Shown here: positions 8,001 through 15,897 of the stretch, piece after piece
How positions within the stretch are numbered: the first letter of the stretch is position 1
How the letters are laid out: every line of letters begins with the position of its first letter
Source: CAYGWP01 sp964353455
GTDB lineage: Bacteria > Planctomycetota > Phycisphaerae > FEN-1346
Direction of reading: 5' to 3'
NCBI GenBank assembly: GCA_964353455.1
Contig: CAYGWP010000287.1
Location: 1-29,289, forward strand
Length of the DNA: 29,289 bases
Program-made: the position numbers and the translations under genes
The notes under the pieces: model-generated
Database searches by the model: none
Told to the model about the DNA's origin: nothing
The model's input: only the letters and a program-made list of their open reading frames with translations

Positions 8001-8754
8001 GGAGCAGCGAGTCACCCTCCTCAGGCAGCAGCGCGACGACCTCGTGAAGGCCCGCGAGGCCCTCGGCGGCCTCATCGACCGCATCAACCGCGAGAGCCGC
8101 GAACGCTTTATGAAGACGTTTACAAGCGTCCGCGAACATTTCCAGGAACTCTTCCGGAAACTGTTCGGCGGCGGCAAGGCCGATGTGTTCATGGAGAACG
8201 AGGAGGACGTGCTGGAGAGCGGCATCGAGGTTGTGGCCCGCCCGCCCGGCAAGCAACTCCAGCGCATAAGCCTTCTGTCGGGCGGCGAGAAGACGATGAC
8301 CGCCGTCGCCCTGCTCCTCGCGATCTTCCGCGCCCGGCCCAGCCCGTTCTGCATCCTCGACGAGGTCGATGCAGCGCTCGACGAGTCGAACGTCGATAGG
8401 TTCACCGGCCTCGTGAAGGAGTTCCTCGACCAGTCGCAGTTTGTCATCATTACGCACAATAAGCGCACCATGGCCATGGGCGACTGCATCTACGGAGTGA
8501 CGATGGGCGAGCCGGGCGTCTCTCGCAAGGTCTCCGTCAAGTTCTCCGACCTGCACGAGCAGGGCTACATCGCCGAAGATGCTGCCGAAGTGAAGGGCGA
8601 GGAGAAGGCCGACGAGAAGGCCGAGGCCGACCGGGCCGCATCGCTGCCCGTCGAAACGGCCGCGGCCCTCGCCGCCAAACCGGCAGCCCGGGCAGTGCCC
8701 GAGCCGGCGCCCGCGCCAGCCGAGGCGCCATCAACGGTCGAAGTGGGAAAGTGA
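5005..8754 (+). CDS. smc: Chromosome partition/condensation protein SMC
   Basis: A 1249-residue ATPase that organises and segregates the chromosome, working as a dimer with ScpA/ScpB. The N-terminus LKKLEVFGFKSFADRTRFEF is classic SMC, with Walker A GPNGCGKSN at residues 31-39 and the Q-loop region VLGEQSPKSLRG. Long coiled-coil arms rich in Ala, Arg, Glu and Gln flank a hinge at roughly 515-680 (GPAEKLLIADRQADV is hinge-like). The C-terminal head has the ABC signature LLSGGEKTMTAVALLLAIF near 1091 and Walker B CILDEVDAALDESN near 1117-1125. The start is TTG 5005, preceded by GGGGG; the ATG at 4986 is in another frame. The last 55 residues are an Ala/Glu/Pro-rich tail beyond the usual end. 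scpA and scpB are not nearby. Confidence 0.97.
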   Translation: MELKKLEVFGFKSFADRTRFEFDSGVTVIVGPNGCGKSNVVDAVKWVLGEQSPKSLRGRDMADVIFAGSESRRSLGFAEATLTFDNTRGLLPIGCAEVEVSRRLYRSGESEYLLNRRPCRLRDVRELFMDTGVGVDAYSLIEQGKVDVLLQSNPQDRRIIFEEAAGISKYKAKRREAERKLQRTEQNLLRLGDILEEVERRLRSVKYQAGRARSYVEYTQRLKDLRLSYALNQYHGEVTALAEHQAAIEAVQAERTARSAALAQLDQHRSRIESELMDLQEQARRNDGRLGEIRSGIATRENEISFHRTRVGELREIVERDRRKIGDLSGHLRDAESAVESRRAAAVETADAARRQEESVAAAEIRLREASDKVRVLAGQVDAAKASVLALAQERSQRSSRQSSLELRLESLEAQAAKLRARRDEIAADLQKFIARQAETDAEAAALETAISGRRSRLEEKRHEADVKQKEVEEVGQALAQAKERASALDSRRQLLEDLEKRGEGIPAAVRRVAEAIAAGGAADRWRGMVADLIEVDAAHAVVIESALGPAEKLLIADRQADVLALARELEGKLSGQVRFLALDAVEPVSNGHDLSAYPEAVGWARQYVRADEAVRPAISHLLARTVVVRTLEGAVELAKGPLRGCRFVSLSGNVLEPDGSVAIGPPGPETSLISRRSELRGIIADYGALAARIAELDGHRRRAAEELKALDTTQQELRQEIYEGSMAKVETEGARRRIADALQALQAESPVVESELAEAARQRDQAAVERDAVRTEVEQLARRETEQVSSITSLAAEQESLAAQRAALDEERTQARIGLAQLREKQAALVDQVAGAERDLAATREGIEQARADLEQSQGRIRESERTMLRLASELATLFHEKEAAEAEVRRLAAAREDRARATDELADKARGIEAEIDQFQEQIHQRELQRRELETKRDDLLARIRDDFGVDLAERYAQWQPEAVDWDAVAEEIKELQGKIERLGAVNLEAIGEQEALEQRVTLLRQQRDDLVKAREALGGLIDRINRESRERFMKTFTSVREHFQELFRKLFGGGKADVFMENEEDVLESGIEVVARPPGKQLQRISLLSGGEKTMTAVALLLAIFRARPSPFCILDEVDAALDESNVDRFTGLVKEFLDQSQFVIITHNKRTMAMGDCIYGVTMGEPGVSRKVSVKFSDLHEQGYIAEDAAEVKGEEKADEKAEADRAASLPVETAAALAAKPAARAVPEPAPAPAEAPSTVEVGK

Positions 8755-8757
8755 CGC

Positions 8758-8834
8758 GTGCCACGGCCTGCTGGCAGGCCGTGCTTGACGATGGGTGTTA
8801 ACCTTTATCACGGCTTGCCGAGAAGCCGTGGCAC
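8758..8834. repeat. Family B double-hairpin repeat with outer inverted repeats
   Basis: Outer arms GTGCCACGGC (8758-8767) and GCCGTGGCAC (8825-8834) are perfect inverted repeats. Inside lie a 10-bp hairpin CACGGCCTGC-TG-GCAGGCCGTG (8762-8783) and a second hairpin CACGGCTT...AAGCCGTG (8809-8830). It fills most of the gap between smc and the lipoprotein gene. Related palindromes occur around 15366 and 15900-15956. Confidence 0.8.
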
Positions 8835-8853
8835 ATGTGAGACGGCGCACCGG

Positions 8854-9447
8854 ATGCCTTCAGGCAAACACCTTATTGCCGTACTTGTCGCGGCGGCGGC
8901 CCTGTGTGTCGCCGGTTGCGGCCCGGCCGTGAAGCCCGAGCGTGCGGCCGCACCGGAGGACCTCCAGTGCGCCATCGAGGCGGTCGGCCTCCAGCCGGAG
9001 GGCGGCATGCCCGAGAGCCTGCGCCTCACTGTGACGAACAAGAGCGCCCAGGCGGTTGACTTTACTCTCCCGCGTCCGCTTATCGCGGAATGGGAGCCGC
9101 CGCCGGGAGGGGAGATACCATTTCCAATTCTTGGCCTCCTCCTTAAGGATGCCGCAGGCCACGAGGAATCGCCGGTCTATACCAGCCCGCGTGCCAAGTC
9201 GTGGCCGAAGCCGAAGACGGAGGCGCTTGCGGCGGGCGGCAAGTGGTCGGCCGAGTACCCGCTCGCGCAGTTCTACTTCTGGGGTCCGTGCGGGCCGGAT
9301 ACGGGCGGGCCGTTCATCAAGTACTTCTGGCGGGGAGAGGAGGCCGTATCGCTCTCCGCCGCGCTGATCTTCGGGAAGGACCGGGCGGTGCGGTCGCCGC
9401 CGATCACCATCCGCTGCAAGCACGAGCCGTGGCTATTCAAGAAATAG
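8854..9447 (+). CDS. Small putative lipoprotein of unknown function
   Basis: A 197-residue protein beginning with a lipoprotein signal: basic start, hydrophobic core LIAVLVAAAALC, then the lipobox VAGC around residue 22. After cleavage and lipidation it would sit on the periplasmic side of a membrane. The mature part reads as a beta-sandwich-like domain (LRLTVTNKSAQAVDFTLPRP is like the start of an Ig-like or intracellular-proteinase-inhibitor-like fold), but I do not recognise the family. ATG 8854 is chosen because it places the signal peptide at the N-terminus; earlier in-frame starts from 8758 run through the palindromic repeat. The stop is 3 bases before the lon start, so the two are likely co-transcribed. 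Confidence 0.7.
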   Translation: MPSGKHLIAVLVAAAALCVAGCGPAVKPERAAAPEDLQCAIEAVGLQPEGGMPESLRLTVTNKSAQAVDFTLPRPLIAEWEPPPGGEIPFPILGLLLKDAAGHEESPVYTSPRAKSWPKPKTEALAAGGKWSAEYPLAQFYFWGPCGPDTGGPFIKYFWRGEEAVSLSAALIFGKDRAVRSPPITIRCKHEPWLFKK

Positions 9448-9450
9448 ACA

Positions 9451-11856
9451 ATGGCCGACCAACAGCCAAGTTCGCCGTCGCTGGTCAGGTTGCCCGTGCT
9501 GCCGCTCAGGGGCCTGGTGGCGTTTCCCGGGCTGGCGATGCCGCTCCAGGTTGGGCGCGACACGTCGGTCACGGCCGTCCACGAGGCGCTCCAGCAGGAC
9601 CGGCCGATACTGCTCCTGGCGCAGCGCGAGGCCGAGTGCCTTGAGCCGCAGGCCGCCGACCTCTTTGAGTTCGGCACTCTCGGCCACGTCCTCCAGTGCT
9701 TCAAGGGTTCCGGCGGGACGCACAAGGTGATCGTCGAGGCGACCGGCCGGGCGCGGGCCGTGCGGGTCTTCCAGGAGAACGGATGCCTGTGGGCCGACGC
9801 GGAGTCCGTCGATGAGCCGGCCCTCGAAGGCCCGGAGGCCGAAGCCCTCACGCGGACCGTCCGCGCGCGGTTCTTCACGTACCTGCAACTCCAGCCGGGC
9901 CTCCCCGAGAGCATCGGCCGCCAGGTGGCCGAGGCGCAGGACGGCTCGCGCCTGGCCGATGCGGTGGCCGCCTTCACCGCAATTCCGCTGGCCGACAAGC
10001 AGCGCCTGCTGGAGATGGCCAACCCCGAGGAGCGGCTGCGGGTCCTCGCGGAACTCTTGGAAAACGAGATCGCGCTCCTTGAAATCCAGGGCCGCATAAG
10101 CGACCGCGTCCGCACGCGGCTCTCAAAGAGCCAGAAGGAATACTTCCTCAAGGAGCAGATGCGGGCCATCGAGGAGGAACTCGGACACGCCGACACGGCG
10201 TCGTCGGGCGTCTCGGAACTCCACGAGAAAATAATGGCCGCCGGCATGCCCGAGGAGGTCCAGAAGATCGCCCTGCGCGAGCACGACCGCCTCGCGCGCA
10301 TGATGCCCCTTACGCCGCAGGCCGTCGTCATCACAGAGTACCTCGACTGGCTCATCCACATGCCGTGGCAGGCGCGGACCGAGGACAACCTGGACCTGAG
10401 GCACGTCGGCCGCATGCTCGATGAAGACCATTTCGGCCTCGACGAGCCGAAGGAACGGATCCTTGAGTACCTGGCGGTGAGGAAACTCAGCCGCCGCCTC
10501 CGCGAGCCGATCCTGTGTTTCATCGGCCCGCCGGGCGTCGGCAAGACCAGCCTCGCCAAGGGCGTTGCCCGCGCCCTGGGGCGGCGCTTTGTACGCAAGA
10601 GCCTGGGCGGCGTGCGCGACGAGGCCGAAATCCGCGGACACCGACGCACATACGTCGGCGCATTGCCGGGACGCATCATCCAGTCCATCCGCAAGGCGGG
10701 CGTCCGCAACCCCGTCTTCCTCCTCGATGAGATCGACAAGATGGGGCAGGACGTGCACGGCGACCCGGCCAGCGCGCTCCTTGAGGTCCTCGACCCGGAT
10801 GAGAACTACGCCTTCAGCGACCATTACCTGGAGGTGGAGTTCGACCTGTCGGAGGTCCTTTTCATCTGCACGGCGAACCTTGCGACCGGCATCCCGCTGG
10901 TGCTTCTGGACCGCCTGGAGATGATCGAACTGGCGGGCTACACGCTGGAAGAGAAGGTCCGGATCGCCGAGCGGCACCTGCTGCCGCGGGAACTGGAGGC
11001 CCACGGCCTCGCCGCCGGCCAGGTGGCCTTTCCGCCGGACCTCGTGCGGCACGTCGTCGAATCGTACACCCGCGAGGCGGGTGTCCGGAATCTCCGGAAG
11101 CACCTCGCGCGGGTCCTGCGGAAGATCGCAACCCAGAAGGCAACCGCCGATCCGCCGGTCGCCGATGCGCCTTCCCAGCCGCACGCCGTCACCCAGGAGA
11201 TGGTGCGGGCGCACCTGGGGCCCGCGCCGTACCGCCGCGAGCCCGCCGGGCCGAAGGAGGGCGTCGGCACGGTCACCAGTCTCGCCTGGACCGAGTTCGG
11301 CGGCCGCAGCATGGTCATCGAGGTCTCGTGCATGCCGGGCAAGGGTGAACTCACGCTCACCGGCCAACTGGGCGACGTGATGCAGGAGTCCGTCAAGACC
11401 GCCCTCTCGTGGGTCCGCTCGAAGTGCGCCCGCCCCGGCGTCATCCCCCAGCGGCACACGGTGGACCTGCACGTCCACGTGCCGGAGGGGGCGACGCCCA
11501 AGGACGGCCCGAGCGCCGGGCTTTCGGTCGTCTGCGCGCTGGCGAGCGCCCTTTCGGGCTGCCCCGCGCGGTGCGACATCGCCATAACCGGCGAGGTTAC
11601 GCTCCAGGGCAGGGTCCTGCCGGTCGGGGGTATCAAGGAGAAGGTCCTCGCGGCGCACCGCGAGGGAATCACGCACATCTTCGTTCCCAAAGGGAACGCC
11701 GACGACCTTGAGAAGATTCCCGACGAGGTCCGCAATGCCGTCCGCCTCACGTTTGTGGACCGCGTTGAGGACTGCCTGCGCGAGGTCGTCCCCGGCCTCA
11801 AGGGCCAGTTCCGCACCCGCGCCGAGACGCACGTTAAGAACCGCGAAGAGACATGA
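9451..11856 (+). CDS. lon: ATP-dependent Lon protease
   Basis: An 801-residue cytoplasmic AAA+ protease that degrades misfolded and regulatory proteins. The N-terminal LAN domain starts LVRLPVLPLRGLVAFPGLAM. The long helical segment includes SKSQKEYFLKEQMRAIEEEL, a strong Lon signature. The ATPase has Walker A GPPGVGKTSLAK near residue 359 and Walker B VFLLDEIDKMG. The protease domain carries the catalytic serine in KDGPSAGLSVV (S688) and the catalytic lysine in VGGIKEKVLAAHREG, the Ser-Lys dyad of the family. Its length is normal. It lies right after the small lipoprotein gene with no clear Shine-Dalgarno, suggesting translation coupled to that gene. Confidence 0.97.
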   Translation: MADQQPSSPSLVRLPVLPLRGLVAFPGLAMPLQVGRDTSVTAVHEALQQDRPILLLAQREAECLEPQAADLFEFGTLGHVLQCFKGSGGTHKVIVEATGRARAVRVFQENGCLWADAESVDEPALEGPEAEALTRTVRARFFTYLQLQPGLPESIGRQVAEAQDGSRLADAVAAFTAIPLADKQRLLEMANPEERLRVLAELLENEIALLEIQGRISDRVRTRLSKSQKEYFLKEQMRAIEEELGHADTASSGVSELHEKIMAAGMPEEVQKIALREHDRLARMMPLTPQAVVITEYLDWLIHMPWQARTEDNLDLRHVGRMLDEDHFGLDEPKERILEYLAVRKLSRRLREPILCFIGPPGVGKTSLAKGVARALGRRFVRKSLGGVRDEAEIRGHRRTYVGALPGRIIQSIRKAGVRNPVFLLDEIDKMGQDVHGDPASALLEVLDPDENYAFSDHYLEVEFDLSEVLFICTANLATGIPLVLLDRLEMIELAGYTLEEKVRIAERHLLPRELEAHGLAAGQVAFPPDLVRHVVESYTREAGVRNLRKHLARVLRKIATQKATADPPVADAPSQPHAVTQEMVRAHLGPAPYRREPAGPKEGVGTVTSLAWTEFGGRSMVIEVSCMPGKGELTLTGQLGDVMQESVKTALSWVRSKCARPGVIPQRHTVDLHVHVPEGATPKDGPSAGLSVVCALASALSGCPARCDIAITGEVTLQGRVLPVGGIKEKVLAAHREGITHIFVPKGNADDLEKIPDEVRNAVRLTFVDRVEDCLREVVPGLKGQFRTRAETHVKNREET

Positions 11857-11872
11857 CCGAGGTATGCGCGCG

Positions 11873-11900
11873 TTTAGCCGCGACTCGAAGAGGAGCGCGC
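11873..11900 (+). repeat. Family A repeat downstream of lon
   Basis: TTTAGCCGCGACTC at 11873 and AGGAGCGCGC ending at 11900; nearly the same as the copy at 1196. The rest of the 148-bp convergent gap between lon and the HEAT-protein gene holds an AATTCGAATGCCGAATGAAT segment, which resembles short repeats common in environmental genomes, and no clear terminator. Confidence 0.6.
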
Positions 11901-12004
11901 AATGACGAAGAGCGAAATTCGAATGCCGAATGAATTATGAAACGGCAATGATGAAACACCGCCACTTCAAAGTTGAGCCGGCGCTTTTCCTGTAGCGGCC
12001 TGCA

Positions 12005-14314
12005 CTACTTCACCTGCACCACCGCCGGCCTCGAAAGCGTCCGGGCATCCTTCTCGCCCTGCTTCCGCCACATGATGGTGATGGTGTACCAGCCGGGTTC
12101 CCAGGTGCTGAAGGTATTGGGGGATGCGGCCCTTATGGGCAGTTTGTTGGTGTCGCCCGTTGTGGCGCCCTCCGGGCCGGGGTCGGTCTTCGACCGGACG
12201 ACCTGGAAGTAAACCTCGGTGGTCCAGTAGCCGGTCGGCGGCGCCTTGACGCCCATCATGGCGGCGACCTCTTCGGCGGGGTAGTAGATCTTGACGGGCT
12301 GGCCGCCTGCGCCGCCTTCGACCTTGAGCGTGACCGGCTCGGTGGGCGCGGGCTTCTCGACCGTCTCGGTCGTCTCGGTCTTTTCCGGAGTCGCCGGCGT
12401 CTCGCCCGGCGTGGTCTTGGTCGGCCCGAGCGGCGGCATCTTGGGTACTGAGGGCTGCGGCAGTTTGGCCGATGGCGGCATGGCCACCGTGGGCGGGGGG
12501 GTCTTCGGCGCCGGCGTCGATGGGGGAAGCGGCAGCGGCTTCGGCGGCGCGAGCGGCATCGCCGGCGTCTGGGCGGTCCCGACCGGCGGCTGGCCGGGGG
12601 TCTTCTCGGGCGGCGCCGGCGACACGCCGGCGGCCGGACCCTCGGGCGCCGGGTGCTCTTTCGCCCATGTCTCATAGGGAACAACGTCGCTGGCATCTAC
12701 GCCGGTTACAACCTTCAGGATCCGCAGGTAATCGGTCTTGAGGGCCTGCTCCGTCTCGGCCTTGTAGGCGGCAATCAGGGCCGCAGCCGCCAGGGGAGAC
12801 CCGGCCGGGGCCAGTTCCGCCAGTGCCACGGCCGAGTTCATCCGCGTCCACGGGAGGGTCACCTTGAGGTTCTCGGCGAGTTGCGGCAGGAAGGCCGCAG
12901 CCTGCGGGTCGTCCCTTTTTACGGTCCGCCGCGCAAGGAGCGCCGCAGCCCCCCGGACCCGCGGCTCCGCGTCCGCCAGGAGCGCCTTGAGCATGGCCGG
13001 CTCGACGGCCTTGCCCTGTATCGCCAGCCCGATGACCGCCGTGCCGCGCACCTGGCTGCTGTCGTCTTTCGCCATGGCGGTCAGGCGTTCGGCGGCCTTC
13101 GGTTCCTGGAGGAAGGCGAGGCCGAAGACCGCTAGGTCGCGGGCGATCACGTCGGGGTTGGCGGTTTCCTCGAGCAGGGCCTTGGCGTTGACGCCGACGA
13201 TCTGCCGGAGCGTGCGGTCGATTTGCTCCAACTGGGGGATGTCGTTCTGGGCGGCCACGCGGTTCCGGTCGGTCTGGAGTTGCTGGAGCATGAGCCGCAA
13301 CTGGTTCGGCGTGACCGGCTTGGTCATGAGACGCCGCAAGAGGACAGTGTCGTGCATGTTCTGGACCGCAAGTTGCCACGAGCTCTGCGGGTTGGCCTTG
13401 ATGAAAGCCTGGAAGGCGGCCAGCGCGCCATCGAGGTCGTCATCGGCGGCCTGCTTGAGGGCCTTCTCGATTATCGTGGCGTCGGCCTTGACCTTCTCCA
13501 GTTGTGCACCCTCCAGTCGCGACGCCTGGACGAGTTTCTCCTGGAAGGTCCGGCTGATGCGTGTCTCGCCGTCGCGGCGCTTCTCGGAGATGACGGCGGT
13601 GCCGGAGTGCGAGAGGATGCCGCTGCCGTCGGTCGCGACGGCCGTCTGGGCCTCGACCTTCTCAACAGACACCCGCTGCGCCAGGTCGCCCGTGAAGGTC
13701 ACGGTGGCGGTGGTTTCCAGGACGGCGCACGGCGTGGTCCCTTCGACGCGCTGGCCGGTGCACTTCGTGGCGATGACGGCCTTGGCGATGCCGAGGTCGA
13801 GTTCCCGCGTCCACGTGTCGCCGATCTTGATTGGGTCGGAGGGCAAGGCCCGCGTTTCGCCCAGAACGCTCTCGAGGGCCGCGTTCGGTTCGGAAACCTT
13901 CATGTGCCAGGCGGTGGTGTCGCCGTGCGAATCGCGGTACTGTGTGCCCCAGGCGGGATTCAGCGGGCGCGAGCGGGACTGCTCGGCGATCTTCGACAGG
14001 AGATCCTTGCCGCCTTCCTCGTAGCCGACCAGGCGCTCGGGGCCGGGCGTCTCAAGGATGAATATCTTGGCGCCCGTCGGGTCGGGCAGCACCTCCAGCA
14101 CCGTCGCCTGGTGACGGACGATGATATCGGTGGCGGTCTTGCGGCTCTGCTGGCCGGCTTGGGAGAACGTCTCGGTCCGCACCGACCGCTCATAGACTTT
14201 CACCTGGCCCGGTTCGTACTTGACGCGAAGGGTGAACATCTGGCCGCGCGCGTCCTGGGCGACGGTCAGAATGGCCGCCAGGGCCGCGAGCGCTGCACCG
14301 ACGCGAATCTTCAT
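12005..14314 (-). CDS. Large secreted protein with HEAT repeats and proline-rich linker
   Basis: A 769-residue protein with a cleavable signal peptide (MKIRVGAALAALAAILTVAQ, cut after ARG or nearby). Residues about 26-270 form a beta-rich domain (TLRVKYEPGQVKVYERSV, GDTWTREL, PCAVLETTATVTFTGD) that I cannot place firmly. Residues about 400-560 are HEAT-like helical repeats (RDLAVFGLAFLQEPKAAERL, VRGTAVIGLAIQGKA, VRGAAALLARRT). A linker of about 100 residues is rich in Pro, Thr and Lys, and a C-terminal beta domain of about 80 residues follows (GYWTTEVYFQVV, GWYTITIMWRK). The start at 14314 overlaps the lgt stop (ATGA) and has GAAAGGAC upstream. A cell-envelope scaffold or protein-binding role is plausible; function unknown. 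Confidence 0.75.
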   Translation of the reverse strand: MKIRVGAALAALAAILTVAQDARGQMFTLRVKYEPGQVKVYERSVRTETFSQAGQQSRKTATDIIVRHQATVLEVLPDPTGAKIFILETPGPERLVGYEEGGKDLLSKIAEQSRSRPLNPAWGTQYRDSHGDTTAWHMKVSEPNAALESVLGETRALPSDPIKIGDTWTRELDLGIAKAVIATKCTGQRVEGTTPCAVLETTATVTFTGDLAQRVSVEKVEAQTAVATDGSGILSHSGTAVISEKRRDGETRISRTFQEKLVQASRLEGAQLEKVKADATIIEKALKQAADDDLDGALAAFQAFIKANPQSSWQLAVQNMHDTVLLRRLMTKPVTPNQLRLMLQQLQTDRNRVAAQNDIPQLEQIDRTLRQIVGVNAKALLEETANPDVIARDLAVFGLAFLQEPKAAERLTAMAKDDSSQVRGTAVIGLAIQGKAVEPAMLKALLADAEPRVRGAAALLARRTVKRDDPQAAAFLPQLAENLKVTLPWTRMNSAVALAELAPAGSPLAAAALIAAYKAETEQALKTDYLRILKVVTGVDASDVVPYETWAKEHPAPEGPAAGVSPAPPEKTPGQPPVGTAQTPAMPLAPPKPLPLPPSTPAPKTPPPTVAMPPSAKLPQPSVPKMPPLGPTKTTPGETPATPEKTETTETVEKPAPTEPVTLKVEGGAGGQPVKIYYPAEEVAAMMGVKAPPTGYWTTEVYFQVVRSKTDPGPEGATTGDTNKLPIRAASPNTFSTWEPGWYTITIMWRKQGEKDARTLSRPAVVQVK

Positions 14315-15333
14315 GAACGTTTGTCCTTTCGACGTTTGGGTCGCCGGTCGTCGGCCGGTTTGGCCGCCGGTGCAGGCTGCGGGACGAAATCGGCGCGGAG
14401 TTCCGGCCGGCGGCTCCGCGCCAGCCACACCAGGCCTGCCGCCGCTGCCGCCGCCATCACGATCGAAACGTTCTGGCTGATAGTGAGGCCCGGCAGCCGT
14501 GCCGCCGCCTCCGCAAAGCCCAGCGACTTAAGCAGCCCCCCGACGCCCAACAGGTATATCGGGTCCTCATCCGCCCGAAGGAACTCCTCAAAGAATCGGC
14601 TGACGCCATAGAGAAGGATAAACATAAACAGGATCTGCCCCTGCCGCCGCTTCAGGGGGAACATCGCGCACAGCAGCGCGAAGAGCAGCAGCGCGTTGGC
14701 GGCCGCCAGAAGTTGATACGGCTGGATTGATGGCGGCTGCCAGACGGCCGCCAGGGCCCCGGCGAGCGCCCCGGCGGTCGCCCCGCCGTCGGCCAGCGCC
14801 GGAAGGCCCAGGGCCTTCAGGTGCGCCTCGGCGTAATGCAGCCACGGGATCGACCCGGCGGGCCAGACGATCCCCCATCCCGAATGGCACACATCTCCAA
14901 AGCAGCATCCGTTCATAAAGCATCCCAGCCGCCCGAACGCCAGGCCCAGCGCCAGGCTCGGCGCACAGATGTCGCACCAGTAGAGCACCGGCAGCCGCGC
15001 CGCCGCCAGGTACCCAATCACGCCCACCGCCGCCAGCAGAAGGCCGCCGTAATACGTCAGCCCGCCTTCCCAGATCTTCAGGAGGTCCCAGGCGCTGCTG
15101 AAATGCTCGCCGTACTGGATGACGTAGAAGGCCCGCGCGCCGATGAGTCCGCCCAGGAATGCCAGCAGCGCGGCATTGTAGATGACGTCGGGCGACTGGC
15201 CCAGCCGCTTGGCCCGCCGCGCGGCTACCAGGATGCCCAGCACGAACCCGAGGCAGAGCATCGCCCCGTACCCGTAAAAGGTCAGCACCCGCTCTGTGCC
15301 GGGGATGGGCAGACGCAAAAGGATTTGCTGCAC
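14311..15333 (-). CDS. lgt: Prolipoprotein diacylglyceryl transferase
   Basis: A 340-residue polytopic inner-membrane enzyme that moves diacylglyceryl from phosphatidylglycerol to the lipobox cysteine of prolipoproteins. Several membrane segments are clear (AMLCLGFVLGILVAA, NAALLAFLGGLIGARAF, GGLLLAAVGVIGYLAAA). The family core appears as GLAFGRLGCFMNGCCFG around residues 131-146 and GVSRFFEEFLRADE near the end. GTG 15333 is chosen: GAGGAA precedes it, and the family usually starts close to this point. The core differs from E. coli: where E. coli has H103 this protein has Y95 (GGLTYYGG), and where it has N146 this one has C138. The arginine matching R143 is kept (R135). The C-terminal 40 residues form a basic, Pro/Ala-rich tail. 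Confidence 0.92.
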   Translation of the reverse strand: MQQILLRLPIPGTERVLTFYGYGAMLCLGFVLGILVAARRAKRLGQSPDVIYNAALLAFLGGLIGARAFYVIQYGEHFSSAWDLLKIWEGGLTYYGGLLLAAVGVIGYLAAARLPVLYWCDICAPSLALGLAFGRLGCFMNGCCFGDVCHSGWGIVWPAGSIPWLHYAEAHLKALGLPALADGGATAGALAGALAAVWQPPSIQPYQLLAAANALLLFALLCAMFPLKRRQGQILFMFILLYGVSRFFEEFLRADEDPIYLLGVGGLLKSLGFAEAAARLPGLTISQNVSIVMAAAAAAGLVWLARSRRPELRADFVPQPAPAAKPADDRRPKRRKDKRS

Positions 15334-15365
15334 CGGAATTTCCTCGAAAGGCTGCCAGTCTCTCG

Positions 15366-15434
15366 TGTGCCACGGCCGGCTTGCCCGGTCGTGCGCTGCG
15401 CCCACACGCGCGACCCTTCGGGTCGCGGCTAAAA
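15366..15434. repeat. Adjacent family B and family A palindromes between lgt and panD
   Basis: A family B copy (GTGCCACGGCCGGC...CGGTCGTGCG, 15366-15394) is followed by a family A copy in reverse orientation (15407-15434: CGCGCGACCC-TTC-GGGTCGCGGC then TAAAA). The same B-then-A order is seen at 15898-15991, suggesting the two units travel together. Confidence 0.75.
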
Positions 15435-15460
15435 GATGCTGCGAGCATTCATCTCGCTTG

Positions 15461-15488
15461 GCGCGGCGGGTCTCCCGACCCGCCGCGC
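15461..15488. repeat. 11-bp perfect GC-rich hairpin between panD and lgt
   Basis: GCGCGGCGGGT (15461-15471) pairs exactly with ACCCGCCGCGC (15478-15488) over a CTCCCG loop. CTTGGC/GCCAAG flank it as interrupted outer arms. No T-run follows on either strand, so it is not a standard terminator; it looks like a third repeat type or a processing signal after panD. Confidence 0.65.
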
Positions 15489-15511
15489 AAATGCCAAGTG
15501 GCGCTGCAATA

Positions 15512-15868
15512 CTACGGGCCGCGAACTATTCGGTTCTCCGCGTTGACGACGACCTTGCGCGGCTTGTGTTTTGCCAGTTCCTCGGGCGTGACGTAGGCGA
15601 AGCCCATGATTATCACGAGGTCGCCCGGCGATGCGAGGCGGGCCGATGCGCCGTTCAGGCAGATGGTGCCGCTCGCGCGCTCGCCGCGCAGCACGTACGT
15701 CTCCTGGCGGGAGCCGTTCGAGAGGTTCGCCACCAGCACGGCCGAACCTTCCACCAGGCCCGCCGCATCCAGCAGGTCCTCGTCTATCGTGATGCTCCCC
15801 TCGTATTCCAGGTGGGTCTCGGTGACCCGCGCCCGGTGAATCTTGGATCGAAGAACTTTGATGAGCAT
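15512..15868 (-). CDS. panD: Aspartate 1-decarboxylase proenzyme
   Basis: A 118-residue pyruvoyl enzyme that makes beta-alanine from aspartate for pantothenate and CoA. The self-cleavage site is G24-S25 in EYEGSITID, exactly where E. coli PanD is cut to form the pyruvoyl group. Residues K9, H11, Y22, R54, T57 and Y58 all fall at the expected active-site positions. NGASARL and IIMGFAYV are also typical. AGGAGG lies about 12 bases before the ATG, a slightly long spacing. It is downstream of panC on the same strand, separated by 149 bases of palindromic repeats. The C-terminal segment EELAKHKPRKVVVNAENRI is normal for the family. Confidence 0.96.
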   Translation of the reverse strand: MLIKVLRSKIHRARVTETHLEYEGSITIDEDLLDAAGLVEGSAVLVANLSNGSRQETYVLRGERASGTICLNGASARLASPGDLVIIMGFAYVTPEELAKHKPRKVVVNAENRIVRGP

Positions 15869-15897
15869 CGCTTGCGATGGCCTCCTGATTTCCGCCT

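Noticed and set aside
4906..8556. Very long open frame on the - strand across smc
   Set aside because: It is the mirror of smc, caused by high GC and strong codon bias. Its translation is low in domain signals, while the + strand encodes a full SMC.
10123..11832. Long - strand open frame across lon
   Set aside because: Shadow of lon; no recognisable protein motifs.
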